DNA of 5,663 nt. It comes from Betaproteobacteria bacterium (GTDB taxonomy: Bacteria > Pseudomonadota > Gammaproteobacteria > Burkholderiales > Ferrovaceae). This document shows positions 4,138-5,663 of this stretch, in pieces. Position 1 is the first letter of the stretch, and every line of letters begins with the position of its first letter. The position numbers and the translations under genes are program-made. The notes under the pieces are model-generated. The model was given only the letters and a program-made list of their open reading frames with translations, was not told the DNA's origin and made no database searches. The stretch spans positions 1 to 5,663 of the forward strand of contig JAGWPH010000144.1 in the NCBI GenBank assembly GCA_028870615.1. The letters are read 5' to 3'.

Positions 4138-5663
4138 TTAGGAACACGTTTCGTGGAACAGCCTATCCGCCGCCTCATCCAGAGTGTCAATTTCCGAACG
4201 ATTGAAATGGACCCAATTCTCTTCACGCGACAGTCGGCTCTCGATGGTGACGTAGGAGCCGGGATCGCCCTCAAGGACCCGCACGATTTCTTGCTTATGG
4301 AACCATCGCATGTTTGCGGCAAGAACGTTCTCCAGAGTCTTACGCCACTCAGCCACCTCGCGAAAACGCGGATGCTCCTTGAGCTGAGCAAAGCCGCGCC
4401 ATAGCTCAATATTTTCGGCCTGCGGGGCGGGTGATGTGACGTCGAAGCGAGAGGCCCATCGCCCCAACAGCCCCAAAAGGAGGGGTACGGCTGCTGGGGA
4501 CAAAATTCGTTGCACTAAGTTGCACAGGCTCTCGAAAAAGGCATCGTCTCCAAGCAAGAGGTAGCGGTGAAGAATCGGTGCTAACCTCTCATCGAGAAGC
4601 GATTCTGTCGCCTTAAGGCCGTCGAGGCGTCCGAGAAGGGGCAGTAGGATGTCGGCATCGGACTCAAGCGCTTGGTAGAGGCGATCGGCATCACCCTGCG
4701 CGCCAAGGCTGGCTATGAATTGCACCCCATAGGTGCTGATCCAGGGCCATCGCAAACGCTCGCTATGCCAGGGCATAGGCAAGTCGAACCGATTAGTAGC
4801 GGCAATGGCGGGGCGAAGTCGCTCGGGAGTAGACGTGCTGCCGGTCGACGTCGAACTCTCTCGGCCCACAACATGCCCTCCAGCGGTGAATGTCATCATG
4901 GGTGTGAAGCGGACGACGGCTAGCGGAGGATCGTTAGCTGGATCCACAAGAGCGATGAGTTTCTGCACCTCCTCTCGGTCCAACCGCGAAAGCGTGATAG
5001 GTTGTCCTTCATCAATCCCTAAGTCGGCAGCCCCGCGAAGCGCACGCACCGCTGCGGAATAGTCAAGAAGTGGATTCGGTTTCGGCGCCAGCGGCCTGGA
5101 AACCAACGCTGGCGGTGCACTCGCCACTGTCCCCGATTGGCGACGACCCGCTTCGAATTCGTCGACAATTCGGCCTAATAAGGTCGAGCCGCTGCAGGGC
5201 GATGTGGCCAGGATGCGGCGCAGCCGCGGGCACAGGTCGGGATCGTTGTCCCGGACCCAGCCTCGCTCCTGCAGGCATTTAACAGCCAGCCAAACGGAAG
5301 ACGTACTAGCCAGCACGTCTTCGATATCCTGTGCACGACCGCAAAGACGGAAGGCTCTAACGACTGCCGCGTGCAGAAGGGGCGTTTGAACTCCGTTTAG
5401 CAGTCGCTGAATACCAGCGGACGAAGAATCACTCATCAAGCTCGCGTAGAGCCATCGGGCAGCATCGGAAGGCGACGGTAAGCTGCCCCTTGCGGGCAGT
5501 TCGCTCCACTGTTGCTCTAGAGCCGAAGCGATGAACGCGACGAAGTTTGCTTCGCCATCGGACAGGAGCCCCGACACGCCATTCTGCAGCATGCCACTCA
5601 AAGAAGTGTGGGCTTGTAGGTTGTCATCACGATCAATCGTCAAGGGCGTGGACTCCGCCAAGC
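4138..5663 (-). CDS. Partial large helical protein of unknown function (C-terminal part visible)
   Basis: The frame is open from the right edge to a TAA at 4138-4140. A TTG near the edge (5661-5659) could be read as a start, but no upstream sequence is available, so I treat the 5' end as missing. Residue numbers count from that TTG. Residues 30-170 are rich in amphipathic helices. A Pro/Ala linker lies at about 178-197, then a region with VVRFTPMMTF (249-258), a Ser/Thr low-complexity stretch (268-279) and PWHSERLRWPW (297-307). Leu-rich helical hairpins follow (320-405) and resemble HEAT-like repeats. The tail contains NMRWFHKQEIVRVLEG (450-465), SYVTIE (469-474) and a final acidic helix. 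No Walker, nuclease or membrane motif is visible. Such a tail would suit a scaffold or the C-terminal sensor of a larger NTPase, but this is a guess. The gene is higher in GC than the others, convergent with the TIGR04141 gene, and so not in its operon. Confidence 0.8.
   Translation of the reverse strand, partial: LAESTPLTIDRDDNLQAHTSLSGMLQNGVSGLLSDGEANFVAFIASALEQQWSELPARGSLPSPSDAARWLYASLMSDSSSAGIQRLLNGVQTPLLHAAVVRAFRLCGRAQDIEDVLASTSSVWLAVKCLQERGWVRDNDPDLCPRLRRILATSPCSGSTLLGRIVDEFEAGRRQSGTVASAPPALVSRPLAPKPNPLLDYSAAVRALRGAADLGIDEGQPITLSRLDREEVQKLIALVDPANDPPLAVVRFTPMMTFTAGGHVVGRESSTSTGSTSTPERLRPAIAATNRFDLPMPWHSERLRWPWISTYGVQFIASLGAQGDADRLYQALESDADILLPLLGRLDGLKATESLLDERLAPILHRYLLLGDDAFFESLCNLVQRILSPAAVPLLLGLLGRWASRFDVTSPAPQAENIELWRGFAQLKEHPRFREVAEWRKTLENVLAANMRWFHKQEIVRVLEGDPGSYVTIESRLSREENWVHFNRSEIDTLDEAADRLFHETCS

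Noticed and set aside
3822..4409. A 195-residue minus-strand frame spanning the end of the right-hand gene and the convergent gap
   Set aside because: It overlaps the better-supported 4138-5663 gene in another frame, and its Ser/Arg-rich composition is typical of an out-of-frame shadow.
4672..5389. Several 60-110 residue frames opposite or within the right-hand minus-strand gene
   Set aside because: They are Arg/Ser/Pro/Cys-rich shadows of the GC-richer coding sequence and have no ribosome binding sites.
1..5663. CRISPR array, tRNA or rRNA genes, or transposase
   Set aside because: No regularly spaced repeats, no cloverleaf-like stretch, and no reading frame with transposase or recombinase motifs was found.

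Overview
The window reads as an accessory, horizontally acquired region of a proteobacterium, most likely a gammaproteobacterium. Two things suggest this: an integron cassette junction whose attC has the R''/L''/L'/R' layout seen in environmental and chromosomal proteobacterial integrons, and abrupt changes in base composition from gene to gene. No housekeeping gene is present, so genus cannot be given.

Left end (1-712, minus strand). Two integron gene cassettes lie head to tail. The first, about 267-711, is complete. It begins at a GTTAGCC core, has a strong ribosome binding site, encodes a 117-residue protein of unknown function, and ends in an 81-bp attC whose R'' box overlaps the stop codon. 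The next cassette begins directly after that attC. It encodes the first 84 residues of a protein with a Gly/Ala hydrophobic segment and a charged helix, and runs off the left edge. What lies upstream of the first cassette is not an attC, so it may be an attI site or the broken end of an array. No integrase gene is visible.

Middle (713-3854, plus strand). An AT-rich divergent control region with an inverted repeat leads into a very AT-rich gene for a 321-residue membrane protein: one N-terminal anchor, an extracytoplasmic domain, then probably three more membrane segments. A stretch of about 400 bp without a confident gene follows. It holds a nine-G tract inside a weak reading frame that overlaps the next start codon as ATGA. 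Then comes a 541-residue protein that I assign from recalled sequence features to the sporadically distributed TIGR04141/DUF6119 family, whose function is unknown to me and whose patchy distribution fits defence or mobile-element cargo.

Right end (3855-5663). A convergent intergenic region with a perfect 8-bp hairpin separates the plus-strand genes from a higher-GC minus-strand gene. The gene is cut by the right edge. Its visible 507 residues look largely helical, and it may be the C-terminal part of a larger protein.

Together this is a mosaic of unlinked accessory genes next to an integron array. No shared operon is visible. A role in phage or plasmid defence is a reasonable hypothesis for the TIGR04141 gene and perhaps for the membrane protein, but the sequence does not prove it.
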